Below are positions 1 to 10,824 of a stretch of DNA of 64,000 nucleotides, piece by piece. The position numbers and the translations under genes are program-made. The notes under the pieces are model-generated. The model was not told where the DNA came from, did not search any database, and saw nothing but the letters and a program-made list of their open reading frames with translations. The DNA is taken from positions 310,001 through 374,000 of the forward strand of contig NC_063987.1 of the NCBI RefSeq assembly GCF_932276165.1. The letters are read 5' to 3'. The number at the start of each line of letters is the position of its first letter. The first letter of the stretch is position 1. Source of the DNA: Plutella xylostella (Eukaryota > Arthropoda > Insecta > Lepidoptera > Plutellidae).

Positions 1-349
1 ACGTTGTGAACATCTTCAGAGGCTGATGGAGGAATGATAATGAGGGCGAGGGCGGGAAGTGAAGAGGTGGGGCGGGAGGGGGTGATCATTGTCAGAGAGT
101 CGCGAGTGACGCTATGTATTCATGAAGGCAGCGGGTGAGGACCGGTTGGAAGACACAGTAGACCCTGGCTGCTGGGGAGACTGTGGCATGAGTGTGTGTG
201 TCAGTAACCGTTTTGGCTGTTATGCCTATACCTTTTAATGCCTAAACTCAGTAAAGAGATTTTTGTTGTATTTTTGCGGAATTTCATTAATTAGTCAACT
301 AATTTTAACGGTGAGCTTATCCATATGTTAATTTTAATTCATGATATCA
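1..349. other. noncoding stretch, nothing recognised
   Basis: No coding exon, RNA gene or repeat boundary is recognisable here. By position it would lie in the second intron of the minus-strand Nkx6 gene, or downstream of it. Confidence 0.5.
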
Positions 350-443
350 GCTTGTTGCATACCAAATTAAAATCCGTCCAGTACGTGAAAGACGATCAAA
401 CATCCAACCAAATAACTTTCGCGTTTATAATATAAGTAGGGAT
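350..443 (+). repeat. RTE-like LINE 3'-end fragment
   Basis: Contains the degenerate phrases ACCAAATTAAAATCCGTCCA, GTACGTGAAAG and TTTATAATATAAGTAGGGAT. These match the common lepidopteran RTE-type 3' end (ATCCGTTCAGTAGTTT, GCGTGAAAGAGTAAC, ATAATATTAGTAGGAT). It is an old fragment without a visible target-site duplication. Confidence 0.55.
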
Positions 444-639
444 TTTCCTCCTTGTATTATCACATAGGACCAACCCAGAAGTAGAACGGGTCCACGGCAC
501 ATATTCATAGTGGATCTCAAATCGATAGGGACGTAATATGAAAACGATGGCGTCTCCGGCGAAGCTCAGAATGTTCACTCCGAGGCATGTCCGGAGCCGG
601 GGGTCACTCTATATGACGAAAAAATAAGTTTTGGAGCAC

Positions 640-736
640 TGCTGCGCGCGAGCTTCGCTTCGCCTTAAAAAGTTTTCCCGTGGGAATACCGCGATAAAAA
701 GTTGCCTATGTTCTTTCCCAGGGTCTAGACCGAATG
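640..736 (+). repeat. 5' part of an RTE-like repeat, interrupted by the nested DNA elements
   Basis: GTTTTCCCGTGGGAATACCG, followed by AAAAGTTGCCTATGTTCTTT and GGGTCTAGACCGAATG, is the upstream portion of the same widespread RTE-like 3' region whose remainder resumes at 4775. Removing 739-4772 and one TA rejoins the two parts into the usual order (…GGTCTAGAC… then TACCAAATTTCAT). The repeat was therefore present before the DNA elements inserted. Confidence 0.65.
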
Positions 737-2701
737 TAGGGTAAATCGTGGTATAACTGGCATGTGTCAGTAACTGGCACCTTGACTATTAAACTAAATA
801 TATTAAGCTTTTGGATATAGTAAGACCATCTTTGATGTGTTTACAGCAATCTCCAATTATTCATTGATATTATAGATTAATTTTACGCCGCTAGGTGTGT
901 ATTTTCCGGCGCTGGAAATTATCTCAGTCAAAGCGACGAAGATCGCCAAAAAAATGCACGTGCGTTAAGTTTTTCATAAGGAGACACCAAAATTTGTATG
1001 GCCTGTTTTCGCGAAAATAAATAAGTTTTTGATAGTGTGACAATAACAAGGAAGTAGGGGAAGGTCTAAACAATATCATAATAGCCCGATTCACTGTGAT
1101 TTTAGTTGCTTTTGAGTTATATTTGAGGGTGCTAGTTACTGAAATGTAATTTATATCTTCTCTTAGTAACTGGCACCCCCCTGCCAGTTACTAATATTTT
1201 GGGTTTTGTGATTTTAAGCTATTTTATACCTTCTATCGACAGAAAATACGATTTAAAGTGCACTGTAAAAACCCCCAGTGTCTAGGCAGCTTTGTTTCAA
1301 TAACTGGCACGGGGCTGCCAGTTACTAATCTGCATACATTTTTTTACGCACCAATAACTGGCACTTACTGGTGCGGTAAACATTTCTTTCATGTTTCTTT
1401 TCAGAAAAATTACTAAAATCAAGGCAATCTACAGTAGTCTGTAATTGTCCACTGCTGGACCTCTCACCAGCAGTGACAGTGCACTCTGGTCTCAACCTTC
1501 CTCATCCAGCCACTACCGGTCAGCTTTATAAGGTCGTTGGTCCAGCTGGCCCGAAGGTATCCGCCGCTACCATTGCCTGTTCGTGGTCTCCACACCAGAG
1601 CGCGTTTGCCCCACTGGTCATCGGTTCTTCGGCAGCTATGGCCGGTCTTATGCCACTTGAGCATACATAATTTAAGAGCTATATCGGTTACTCTAGTTCT
1701 CTTACGGATTACCTTATTTCTGATATGGTCCGTCAAAGAACCAAGAAACTTTCCAATGCCCGCTGATCGATTTTGAATCGGTGGACCAGTCCAACCGTCA
1801 GTGTCCACGTCTATGATCCATACGTCATCACCAGTAAGACGCATTGACTGAAGACCTTTGCCTTCAGGCATTTTTATGTGAAAATTTTGGTTCTTCTAAA
1901 TCTTCCCCTATGCAGTCCAATCCAGTAATATTTTGTTTTATACACCTTACAGCTTCGTTTTCGAAGTTCCTTCTGCCTAGTCGAATAGACTGTCCAAGGT
2001 AGACATAATATACTGTTGCTGCATTAAGGCCGCTATGCATGTTACAACGAGGAAATTCAAGAACTGCCCAGGTCTAAATGTAATCAAAGGCTTTCTTATA
2101 GTCCTTGAAGAACTTGATAGAAACACGGTTCGTGATGGCCGCTTGAAAAAGCTTGGTTAAAGAGCTTCTGAAGCTGGCAACTATACTACCGTCAGCAGTC
2201 TTCAACTTAGCCAGGTCACTTCCCCCAAGCTGCTGAATGAATACATCAAGGTCCACAAGCATTTGCTTTCTCCATTTCCATTTCCAAATCCAAGGGTTTC
2301 TCGATTTGTTGCATTCATATGGACCCACGATTCGTCGCATACTTGTACTGTCATTTTGTCGTAGAAGTCGACCATTACAACGGTGATTTTGAGTCTTACC
2401 GGTACAGAACCTAGACAGGTAATTGTACATTACCTAATATCAAATATATTATTGATTTTAGAGTACTTATTCACATAATTGCATGATTTTTTAAAAGGTG
2501 CCAGTTACTGAAACATCATGTGACAGTTACTAATTTTTACTGCCAGTTACTAGGTTTTTTGGGGGTAGTGGATAGAAACTTCATTAAAATCGAATATTAA
2601 TCATATATCTTTACCATTTATGCCTATAATTGTTCGTCATCTTATTGCCAGTAATTCAAGCCTACCAGTGCTTAAATCAGGCCAATACTTTATTTTTAAT
2701 A

Positions 2702-2957
2702 GGGTAAAAGTACTAGTAACTGGCAGTTTAAGCGACTAGCAACACAAAAACATATATTAAAAATAAAGTATTGGCCTGATTTAAGCACTGGTAGGCTTGA
2801 ATTACTGGCAATAAGATGACGAACAATTATAGGCATAAATGGTAAAGATATATGATTAATATTCGATTTTAATGAAGTTTCTATCCACTACCCCCAAAAA
2901 ACCTAGTAACTGGCAGTAAAAATTAGTAACTGTCACATGATGTTTCAGTAACTGGCA
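2702..2957. repeat. subterminal cluster of GTAACTGGCA motifs, left block of inner element
   Basis: TAGTAACTGGCAG near 2713, TAGTAACTGGCAG near 2904, TAGTAACTGTCAC near 2924 and CAGTAACTGGCAC near 2947, plus the weaker ATTACTGGCA near 2801. The mirror block in the outer copy is at about 2482-2699. The spacing is irregular, so this is not a simple tandem repeat. Confidence 0.75.
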
Positions 2958-3025
2958 CCTTTTAAAAAATCATGCAATTATGTGAATAAGTACTCTAAAA
3001 TCAATAATATATTTGATATTAGGTA

Positions 3026-3526
3026 ATGTACAATTACCTGTCTAGGTTCTGTACCGGTAAGACTCAAAATCACCGTTGTAATGGTCGACTTCTACGACAA
3101 AATGACAGTACAAGTATGCGACGAATCGTGGGTCCATATGAATGCAACAAATCGAGAAACCCTTGGATTTGGAAATGGAAATGGAGAAAGCAAATGCTTG
3201 TGGACCTTGATGTATTCATTCAGCAGCTTGGGGGAAGTGACCTGGCTAAGTTGAAGACTGCTGACGGTAGTATAGTTGCCAGCTTCAGAAGCTCTTTAAC
3301 CAAGCTTTTTCAAGCGGCCATCACGAACCGTGTTTCTATCAAGTTCTTCAAGGACTATAAGAAAGCCTTTGATTACATTTAGACCTGGGCAGTTCTTGAA
3401 TTTCCTCGTTGTAACATGCATAGCGGCCTTAATGCAGCAACAGTATATTATGTCTACCTTGGACAGTCTATTCGACTAGGCAGAAGGAACTTCGAAAACG
3501 AAGCTGTAAGGTGTATAAAACAAAAT
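3026..3526 (+). pseudogene. captured LINE reverse-transcriptase fragments inside the DNA element
   Basis: A 118-codon frame (3026-3382) ends in FFKDYKKAFDYI, which resembles the RT motif-A region of jockey/RTE-like LINEs (DYKKAFD). After its stop, another frame at 3449-3526 reads YVYLGQSIRLGRRNFENEA, which matches the connection region that normally lies well C-terminal of the catalytic YADD motif. The palm region between them, including YADD, is missing. This is a decayed, internally deleted LINE copy that the DNA element acquired and now carries. The mirror copy is on the minus strand at 1930-2430. N-terminal to KAFD the frame is not recognisable and is probably out of frame. Confidence 0.6.
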
Positions 3527-3584
3527 ATTACTGGATTGGACTGCATAGGGGAAGATTTAGAAGAACCAAAATTTTCACATAAAA

Positions 3585-4010
3585 ATGCCTGAAGGCAAAG
3601 GTCTTCAGTCAATGCGTCTTACTGGTGATGACGTATGGATCATAGACGTGGACACTGACGGTTGGACTGGTCCACCGATTCAAAATCGATCAGCGGGCAT
3701 TGGAAAGTTTCTTGGTTCTTTGACGGACCATATCAGAAATAAGGTAATCCGTAAGAGAACTAGAGTAACCGATATAGCTCTTAAATTATGTATGCTCAAG
3801 TGGCATAAGACCGGCCATAGCTGCCGAAGAACCGATGACCAGTGGGGCAAACGCGCTCTGGTGTGGAGACCACGAACAGGCAATGGTAGCGGCGGATACC
3901 TTCGGGCCAGCTGGACCAACGACCTTATAAAGCTGACCGGTAGTGGCTGGATGAGGAAGGTTGAGACCAGAGTGCACTGTCACTGCTGGTGAGAGGTCCA
4001 GCAGTGGACA
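3585..4010 (+). pseudogene. captured LINE C-terminal region and 3' end inside the DNA element
   Basis: A 135-codon frame reads …HIRNKVIRKRTRVTDIA, then KLKW-like LCMLKWHKTGHSCRRTD, WRPRTGN and ASWTNDLIKLTGSGWMRK. This is the C-terminal signature of a lepidopteran LINE family, normally RRTRVTDIA…LKWQWAGHIARRTD…WRPRTGKR…RWTDDL…GSRWM. It is followed by GTCCAGCAGTGGAC, the usual start of that LINE's 3' UTR. The mirror copy is on the minus strand at 1446-1871. The protein has lost the RT core and is not expected to be functional. Confidence 0.7.
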
Positions 4011-4085
4011 ATTACAGACTACTGTAGATTGCCTTGATTTTAGTAATTTTTCTGAAAAGAAACATGAAAGAAATGTTTACCGCAC

Positions 4086-4705
4086 CAGTAAGTGCCAGTT
4101 ATTGGTGCGTAAAAAAATGTATGCAGATTAGTAACTGGCAGCCCCGTGCCAGTTATTGAAACAAAGCTGCCTAGACACTGGGGGTTTTTACAGTGCACTT
4201 TAAATCGTATTTTCTGTCGATAGAAGGTATAAAATAGCTTAAAATCACAAAACCCAAAATATTAGTAACTGGCAGGGGGGTGCCAGTTACTAAGAGAAGA
4301 TATAAATTACATTTCAGTAACTAGCACCCTCAAATATAACTCAAAAGCAACTAAAATCACAGTGAATCGGGCTATTATGATATTGTTTAGACCTTCCCCT
4401 ACTTCCTTGTTATTGTCACACTATCAAAAACTTATTTATTTTCGCGAAAACAGGCCATACAAATTTTGGTGTCTCCTTATGAAAAACTTAACGCACGTGC
4501 ATTTTTTTGGCGATCTTCGTCGCTTTGACTGAGATAATTTCCAGCGCCGGAAAATACACACCTAGCGGCGTAAAATTAATCTATAATATCAATGAATAAT
4601 TGGAGATTGCTGTAAACACATCAAAGATGGTCTTACTATATCCAAAAGCTTAATATATTTAGTTTAATAGTCAAGGTGCCAGTTACTGACACATGCCAGT
4701 TATAC
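4086..4705. repeat. subterminal cluster of GTAACTGGCA motifs, right block of inner element
   Basis: Direct and inverted copies, often in head-to-head pairs: CAGTAAGTGCCAGTTATTGG near 4086, TAGTAACTGGCA then TGCCAGTTATT near 4130, TAGTAACTGGCA then TGCCAGTTACTA near 4263, CAGTAACTAGCAC near 4314, and GTGCCAGTTACTG then TGCCAGTTATA near 4677. The mirror block in the outer copy is at about 751-1370. Confidence 0.75.
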
Positions 4706-4774
4706 CACGATTTACCCTATATGTTTTTGTGTTGCTAGTCGCTTAAACTGCCAGTTACTAGTACTTTTACCCTA

Positions 4775-4871
4775 TACCAAATTTCATTCAAACCCGTTCA
4801 GTAGTTTTGGCGTGAAAGAGTAACAGACAGACTGATACAGTTAATTTAACATTTTTAATATTAGTTAGGAT
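4775..4871 (+). repeat. 3' part of the interrupted RTE-like repeat
   Basis: TACCAAATTTCATTCAAACC, then GTTCAGTAGTTTTGGCGTGA, AAGAGTAACAGACAGAC and TTTTTAATATTAGTTAGGAT. This is the classic lepidopteran RTE-type 3' end and continues the fragment at 640-736. Confidence 0.7.
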
Positions 4872-7800
4872 AACGATTGCACGACAGCTCTCGTTCCTTC
4901 GTTTTTCGTCAGTATTGAGTAACCCTCCAGTTATTGTTATGAGGTCCGATGTGAGACGCTCCTTGTTTCATTAGGTCGTCGTGATTCATTGCGGTTTTCT
5001 ATACGTTTGCTGGAAACTTGTGATTGAAAGTGTCTAGACTGCTTGTTTTGATCTGTCCTGTTTGTGGTTGGACAGTGAACGGGATTTAAAGTGTGTGTAG
5101 TAAATCAAGTAAATATAAGTGATAAAGATTAGCGATTGCTTACATAGATTTGTTTTTATCGAATCTTCTTAATTCCAATAATTTAATACTTTCCGCGATA
5201 AAACAGAACAAGACAAAGCTCTGAAGACCAAACTAAATTAATAAAGCCTAAGCTTGAACGACTATTTCATATTAAAAGCTATATAAAAAGAAGACAAGAA
5301 AGCGAAACAGCCTGCTAAAGTGAAGAGGCATTAGAGGCGGTGTGTAGCGGCGGCCGCGGCATCGCCATTACGGGACATTATCGATTCCGCGACAACGCTA
5401 CATGTGTTAGCTGGGCTAGGGCTGCCACACAGGCCAGCTGCCGGGGAGATTTATAAATAGAAGTGAGCATACTTCAAAGAGATAATGAGAAAAGAGAAGT
5501 CGAAGAAAAAATTAAGTACTCTTGCTGTATTGACAATCTTGGTCATCGTAATACTTTGTAATATATTGTTAACTATGACAGCTAGTTGTTAGTATTCCAA
5601 AATGTAACAGCTAGAAAACAGTATTAAGAAGAAAATTGATAGGTACCTATGTATACTTTATGCGATGAACCATGAACCATATGTGGTTTTCGTCAGCCCT
5701 AAAGTGAGAAATAGCGTGTAAGAATAGAGTCAATATGTGGATATAACAACGGCTCGTCTGCGGGCCGCATACGCATCGCACATTACCGCGGAGTCGGCAG
5801 GATTCTGATTTACTGAACACAGTGCAAACTACAACACACTCAATTCTGAAGATATTGTGGAAAAAAAAATCAGTGCTGGAATTCATTTAGCTAGCGTGTG
5901 TAATGCTAAATTGATAATCTGGTGCTTAGGCTTTTACATTGACTCATTCTTGAATTCTGTGTGTATTATTATCACTTTCACAAAGTGACTTATCTAGATC
6001 TAGTTCCCACAGCATAGACGACATTTTTTATAGTTGTTATAAAAGCGCATGTCAAAAACTAATGAAGCTGTCCCGCAAGCGTTTGAAACCAAGAAATGAG
6101 CCGCAAACCTCCTTATCTTAATACCATCAGGAATTAATATATCACTCGATCGATAGAAGCAATCTGTCGGTCTGTCGGTCGCGTGACAAATGAAAGCTCC
6201 CGACATACTCATCAGGAATCAAACACATCCATCGATAATTATCTCGTGTCCTCTCGCATCCCTGCCCGAAGTCAGACAATCATCTTTATATCTATTCACA
6301 AGGAAATTAAATCACATTGTTAATCCAACCGTGAGTTATGTCTCTTTAAAGTTGGACCTAATTTTCTGGTCTGTCAAAATTTTACCGTACTGCAACTTAT
6401 GATAAAGTCATAACTATATCTCATACTTCACTGCACTACCTACATTAAACTTAATTAACATACAGTTAAAAGTCGTCTGCATGGTCTGGCGAGTGACTCG
6501 GTCAATGGTTCGGTCAGTGATTGTGTTTATGACAGTTGGAATGCTCGCACGGTAGCCGCGACGATTTCATTAATATAGTTAGAGCTGATTGATCTGGCCG
6601 CTGCGCGCGCGCATGATATGATCACAGGCTGGCAGGTGGACCGTGGGAGATGCTGTAGCATGGTTTATTAAATGTTCAGATTAATTCATTTTTTTTTGTG
6701 ACATTTATAAGATTTGAGTTGATTTGACAAATGCTAATATTTTTTATAAAAAAATTTACATATTTTTCTGTTTACTGAAATATACTTCAAATGCGTTAAC
6801 CTACTATATACGTTTTAAAAGCTAAAACGTTGATTTCGTAAGATAGTCGTGCTAATGGCACTCCTTGGGAGAGACTTATGTTGGAGAGTGGACGATGCGA
6901 ACTTTTTAGTGTTTTCGATATAAAAAATACATCATACATGCAGTCTGTCATTTAAAAGTAGATCAATTCTTGAAATCTAGAGCAGTGCCATGACGTCACT
7001 CCGGTCTGTAAGCCCACGTGTATCGATCGACTGATTCAAATCGATTTAATGACAAAATCAAGATCATTAGTAGCTGTTAAGCTCATATTATTAGTAGGCG
7101 TTTAAGCCGGAAATAAAAGTAATTGATACGAAATTTTAAACTACGCTATCACTGTCTTAAACTTATGGGTAAAGTTTTATCAGTGCATGACATAATTGTT
7201 TATATCGTATTATTTGATAAATACTTATGTAGTATTCAGGCTGTAGCAGGCAGCATCGACTCTTGTCCCCATCATATTAATTACACTAGAACTAACGTCG
7301 TGGCCTCTTCAACAGATGTAGCTGTAGGGTCTGCATAACTAGTGGAGTGAAAGGTCAACATATATGCTATTTACGTCAGTCAAATAGAATGTAAACTACC
7401 TAAATAAACATTCAAAATATCAGGTAAAATATGAAAACTTCAACACTCCCTAAAATCCAGTCAAACAATGAAATTAAAGGGAACAATTACAATAAAACCT
7501 CATTTAACCACAACAAAAGCTAATTTACATCGAAACAATACTTAAGACCCGGCGCGGGAACTCGCCGACACGAAAATCTTTGAAATCCTCCTGAAATCAT
7601 CAGTAATTGCTTCTGCCGACCGTACTTTAAACTCGCATACAGCCGCCGGCATCTGTCCTCCTAATTGAGGGATTAGGCACATAATTGAAACTGTGCGACA
7701 GAGACAGATGCCCCACACGGCGGGAGTGACAGAGACGGCACGCGCGCGCCGGGCACGTCTGCGATGGAACGGTTAACAACGTGTCTTCTTGTATATTGTA

Positions 7801-7964
7801 TTATCTTACGTTTTATGCCCTATTAATCTTGCTCGAGCGCTCTTCAACCTTGCACCTTCGATTTTCTACCGTATCTCTTCGTGGTACGGTCGGGATTGGA
7901 TAGCCTCGCTGTAGGGGTAACTACAGGGTGTTTGTGCACAATAAATAATTGTTTGTTCTCGTAG
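4872..7964. other. noncoding stretch, no gene recognised
   Basis: No exon, RNA gene or bounded repeat is visible. GC-rich islands occur near 5335-5450 (GCGGCGGCCGCGGC) and 7530-7770. Runs of homeodomain-type TAAT sites and alternating GC stretches occur, but I cannot assign a function. Short frames here show no recognisable protein similarity. Confidence 0.45.
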
Positions 7965-8010
7965 AACGTGACGTAGTGTCGTCCCGGGTTCGACTCCGGC
8001 CGGGCGGGCG
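7965..8010 (+). repeat. possible tRNA-derived SINE remnant (box-B-like sequence)
   Basis: GTCCCGGGTTCGACTCCGGC at about 7981 contains a good pol III box B (GGTTCGACTCC). No convincing box A or tRNA cloverleaf is present upstream, so a decayed SINE is more likely than a tRNA gene. Confidence 0.3.
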
Positions 8011-10732
8011 GCTAATGAGCGACGCGGCTAAGATATTGGCGCGTCAGATTAACATTCGTCGGAATTAGGTTCTTTCAACATTCGGGAATCTGCGCTTTGC
8101 TGCTGAAATGGAGCACTCTACATTTATTTTCAAGTGTTTACTGCTAGCCTTCTATAATATTTAAGGTGCCTACAATACAATACAATAAGTACACGGATTC
8201 AATAAAGATTTGTGGTTTCCTACTCTATTTTATAGTCGAAACTTAAGAAGTCACCAAAAACCGGTCCAACTAAATGAAGTAGTAATCTTAAAGATTAGAG
8301 CGATTAAAGATTGTCACAGCGGCGTATCGATTCATCGTGACATGAGAATCGATTAAATTAGTAATGATTCGATCACTCGCTTTGAGCCGGACGCGTCACT
8401 CGACAGTGTGACTATTATAATTAAAAATAGACGATTCGATTATTATCTCGTGCAGGTAATTAATTTTATTATTTACTAGTGGAGTGAATTTGGTTCATTT
8501 CGTAGAAAGAATCAAGAGCAGCAAAGGATTGTGTATTTTTAATGTTATTTATTATATTTTAATTTATTAAAGTATGCACCCATATACCTACATAATTCTA
8601 TATTTTTAGGCTCAAGATATTAGGTACAATCCTGTAAATAACTTTCTCAGATCAACGGTCAAGATTGTAAGAAAAGCGTAACGTATGCTCTTTTGTTTTT
8701 CAGTCCTTACACCTACAGCCTACCTGCCTCACCTAGGTGAAAGCATATTCATAATGCAATAAAATAGTCACAGATTTCAAAGGTACACAGAGTGTGTAAG
8801 ACAAGAGGCGGAGGGGGGGGGGAGGTAATAAAAATGCAAATGTCGTCGCCGCGGCCGTATCCATCACGAGACGGATTACTGCGTTATTGCGGGATTGTGG
8901 GATTGCCCGTTTATTGTTTATGAAACGTAAACATTTCGTGGGGACTCGTCCACGGATCGGAGGCGGATGATTGAATGTGCGATTGTTCGCATTGTTGTAG
9001 TCGGTTTGCCATCGATTATGGCTGTCGGTGCATGGTTTAGTGTGGGATTTAATGTAACTGAACTGATAGTTGAAAAGGGGAATTCACACTAGTTGCGGTA
9101 TAAATAATGAACGATAGCACATTAAAAAAATATATATTAATAGGGATAATAGGTACGTAAGCTTATAATACTAATAGTACAGAACTAAATGTAAGTACAG
9201 CCATGAGCATGAGCAATGAAAAACTTTCAGTGACATGGCAATGACAGGTGGAACGTTTTCATTGCCCGCGAGAGTAATAAGTGCTCGGACAAAAGGCAGG
9301 TTAACAACTGTCTGTAGTCTACAGACAGTTGTTTTGTCTATGTACCGCCCGCGGCGTCCATCGATAGACGTCTGCTGGAATCACACGACATCCAGAGCGA
9401 TGGTCCGCGCTGAATCAATACGACACAAGATACTGTCCACGCCGGACCTCCGCGCTGGGCCCTAAGCTAATAAATGTATCATAGACTATGATTCATAGTT
9501 ATTAGTATTTATTATTATTTTTTCATAATCGTAACGTAATATTTGATCCTTAAACATAAGCTATGCAGAAAAATACTGTCATAGTTATAGGTACTGTTAT
9601 TTTTTTAGGTTCTGAAAAGTTATGATTATGACGCAAACAGGCGCAGTTGCAGTTTCCAACTGTAGCGGCGATATCGGCTCATTAACAATACACAATAGAT
9701 CCCCGACCACACCGTACCCCCGGGCTGTGTCCCTAACGACTAAATAACAACATTCTGTAGCCGATCGCTCCATCTGTGGACGCCGCGTCTTTGTCATGTA
9801 AATGTCACATTTGTCCCGCTGTTGTTACCACGCGGGGGCGCGGGGGCGCGGGGGCGGGCCCAACCCGCGCGGTATAATTGGGACTTAGCCCAATGTAAAT
9901 ACGGTTTAGATGGATTACTGTGGTTTTTGAGATTTTTCGGGATTTGATAGTAGCGATTTGTTTTTTTGCGAACGTGATTCTGTTAGTTTTGGTTGAAATA
10001 ATAGTACGGATGTTTGTTGTACAAATGAAAATACACTGTGAATATAAGAGTCGTTCGTTTTTTCGTTCAGTCCGTAAGTATAATAATATGCCTAAGTTAA
10101 GGTTTTGTGAGTAAATAAACCTCGATTCCTTGATTTTACGCAAGCATGCTCTTACCACAGTGGAAATTCATCTTTTTATAAGCATCTGAGACACACTAAA
10201 GGCTCTTATTGTGACAATGATCCCCACAGCCACCGTGTTGCCACGGGAGTCCCCTCACCGTTCATTGATTAGTTCACATAAAGCGCCGTTATTTATGTCA
10301 GAGTGGCGCTACCGGCGAGTTAGCACAAGGCTTTATGTCGCTATAAAATTGAGCAAAGAGGCTATTGAGATTAATGACGTTGACATCAAACGATGTAATC
10401 ATTGGATAGTACTTAAACCTAATAATGTTATAAATGCGAAAGTTTGTAAGGTTATTTCTTTCAGGGCTAAACAGCAATTTAATATTTATGCTGGAAACTG
10501 ACACTGGTTTGACGCATAAGTTACGCTTACGCTACAATTTACCTCAGAATTCAGACGAATTCAACTGAATCGAATTTCGCGGAAAACACTACTAAGAAAT
10601 AAAGGTTATCTAGTAAAGATTGATTTGAGCTGCTCGGTAATAGACTTTTTAATTTTAATTAAAGTACTTAAGTTAGATGGTATGTAAATATCAAAACCGT
10701 AATAATAATAAATATATTTGTAATCCAGAATG
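8011..10732. other. noncoding stretch with G-rich runs
   Basis: No gene is recognised. A run of ten or more G lies at 8813-8822. Short frames (for example near 9235 and 10211) lack any recognisable motif. Confidence 0.45.
9833..9858. other. G-quadruplex-type G-run cluster
   Basis: Three GGGGG runs and a GGG run separated by one to three bases (CGCGGGGGCGCGGGGGCG…). This fits the four-tract pattern for an intramolecular quadruplex. Confidence 0.5.
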
Positions 10733-10790
10733 CCTACGGCGTAGCAGCCTACGGCGTAGGCATGGCTACGAGCTACGAAATGTTCTACGA
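10733..10790. repeat. short GCCTACGGCGTAG repeat
   Basis: GCCTACGGCGTAG occurs twice within 30 bases, followed by degenerate GGCTACGAGCTACG. The pair forms an imperfect palindrome. The origin is unknown. Confidence 0.45.
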
Positions 10791-10824
10791 TTACTGAAAC
10801 ATTTCATAACAAGACAATAAATTG

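Larger units (their letters stand above)
2702..4717 (+). mobile_element. inner copy of the same 2016-bp DNA element, inserted in inverse orientation
   Basis: Starts GGGTAAAAGTAC after TA (2700-2701) and ends CGATTTACCC before TA (4718-4719). It inserted at a TA 53 bp from the end of the outer copy, in the opposite orientation. Every stretch I compared by eye between 739-2699 and 2757-4717 matched, and the two longest frames are identical in both copies. The two insertions are therefore recent relative to each other, or are kept alike by gene conversion. The body holds about a dozen GTAACTGGCA-type motifs clustered in two blocks (2713-2957 and 4086-4700). Confidence 0.85.
739..4772 (-). mobile_element. 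outer copy of a 2016-bp TA-target DNA element, split by a second copy
   Basis: The left end is TA|GGGTAAATCG at 737-741 and the right end is TTTTACCC|TA at 4772-4774, giving a 2-bp TA duplication. The outer copy consists of 739-2701 plus 4720-4772. Removing the inner copy and one TA restores a continuous element of 2016 bp. The termini share only GGGTAAA, followed at short distance by AACTGGCA. No transposase is encoded, so it must be non-autonomous. The TA duplication suggests a Tc1/mariner-like or related enzyme, but the superfamily is not established. The outer copy's minus strand carries the same LINE-derived frames as the inner copy. Confidence 0.8.

Noticed and set aside
739..4772. Perfect palindrome interpreted as a hairpin-replicating element or an assembly inversion
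   Set aside because: The order (arm, 55-bp end, arm, 55-bp end) and the TA duplications at all four junctions are explained exactly by one element inserted within an inverted copy.
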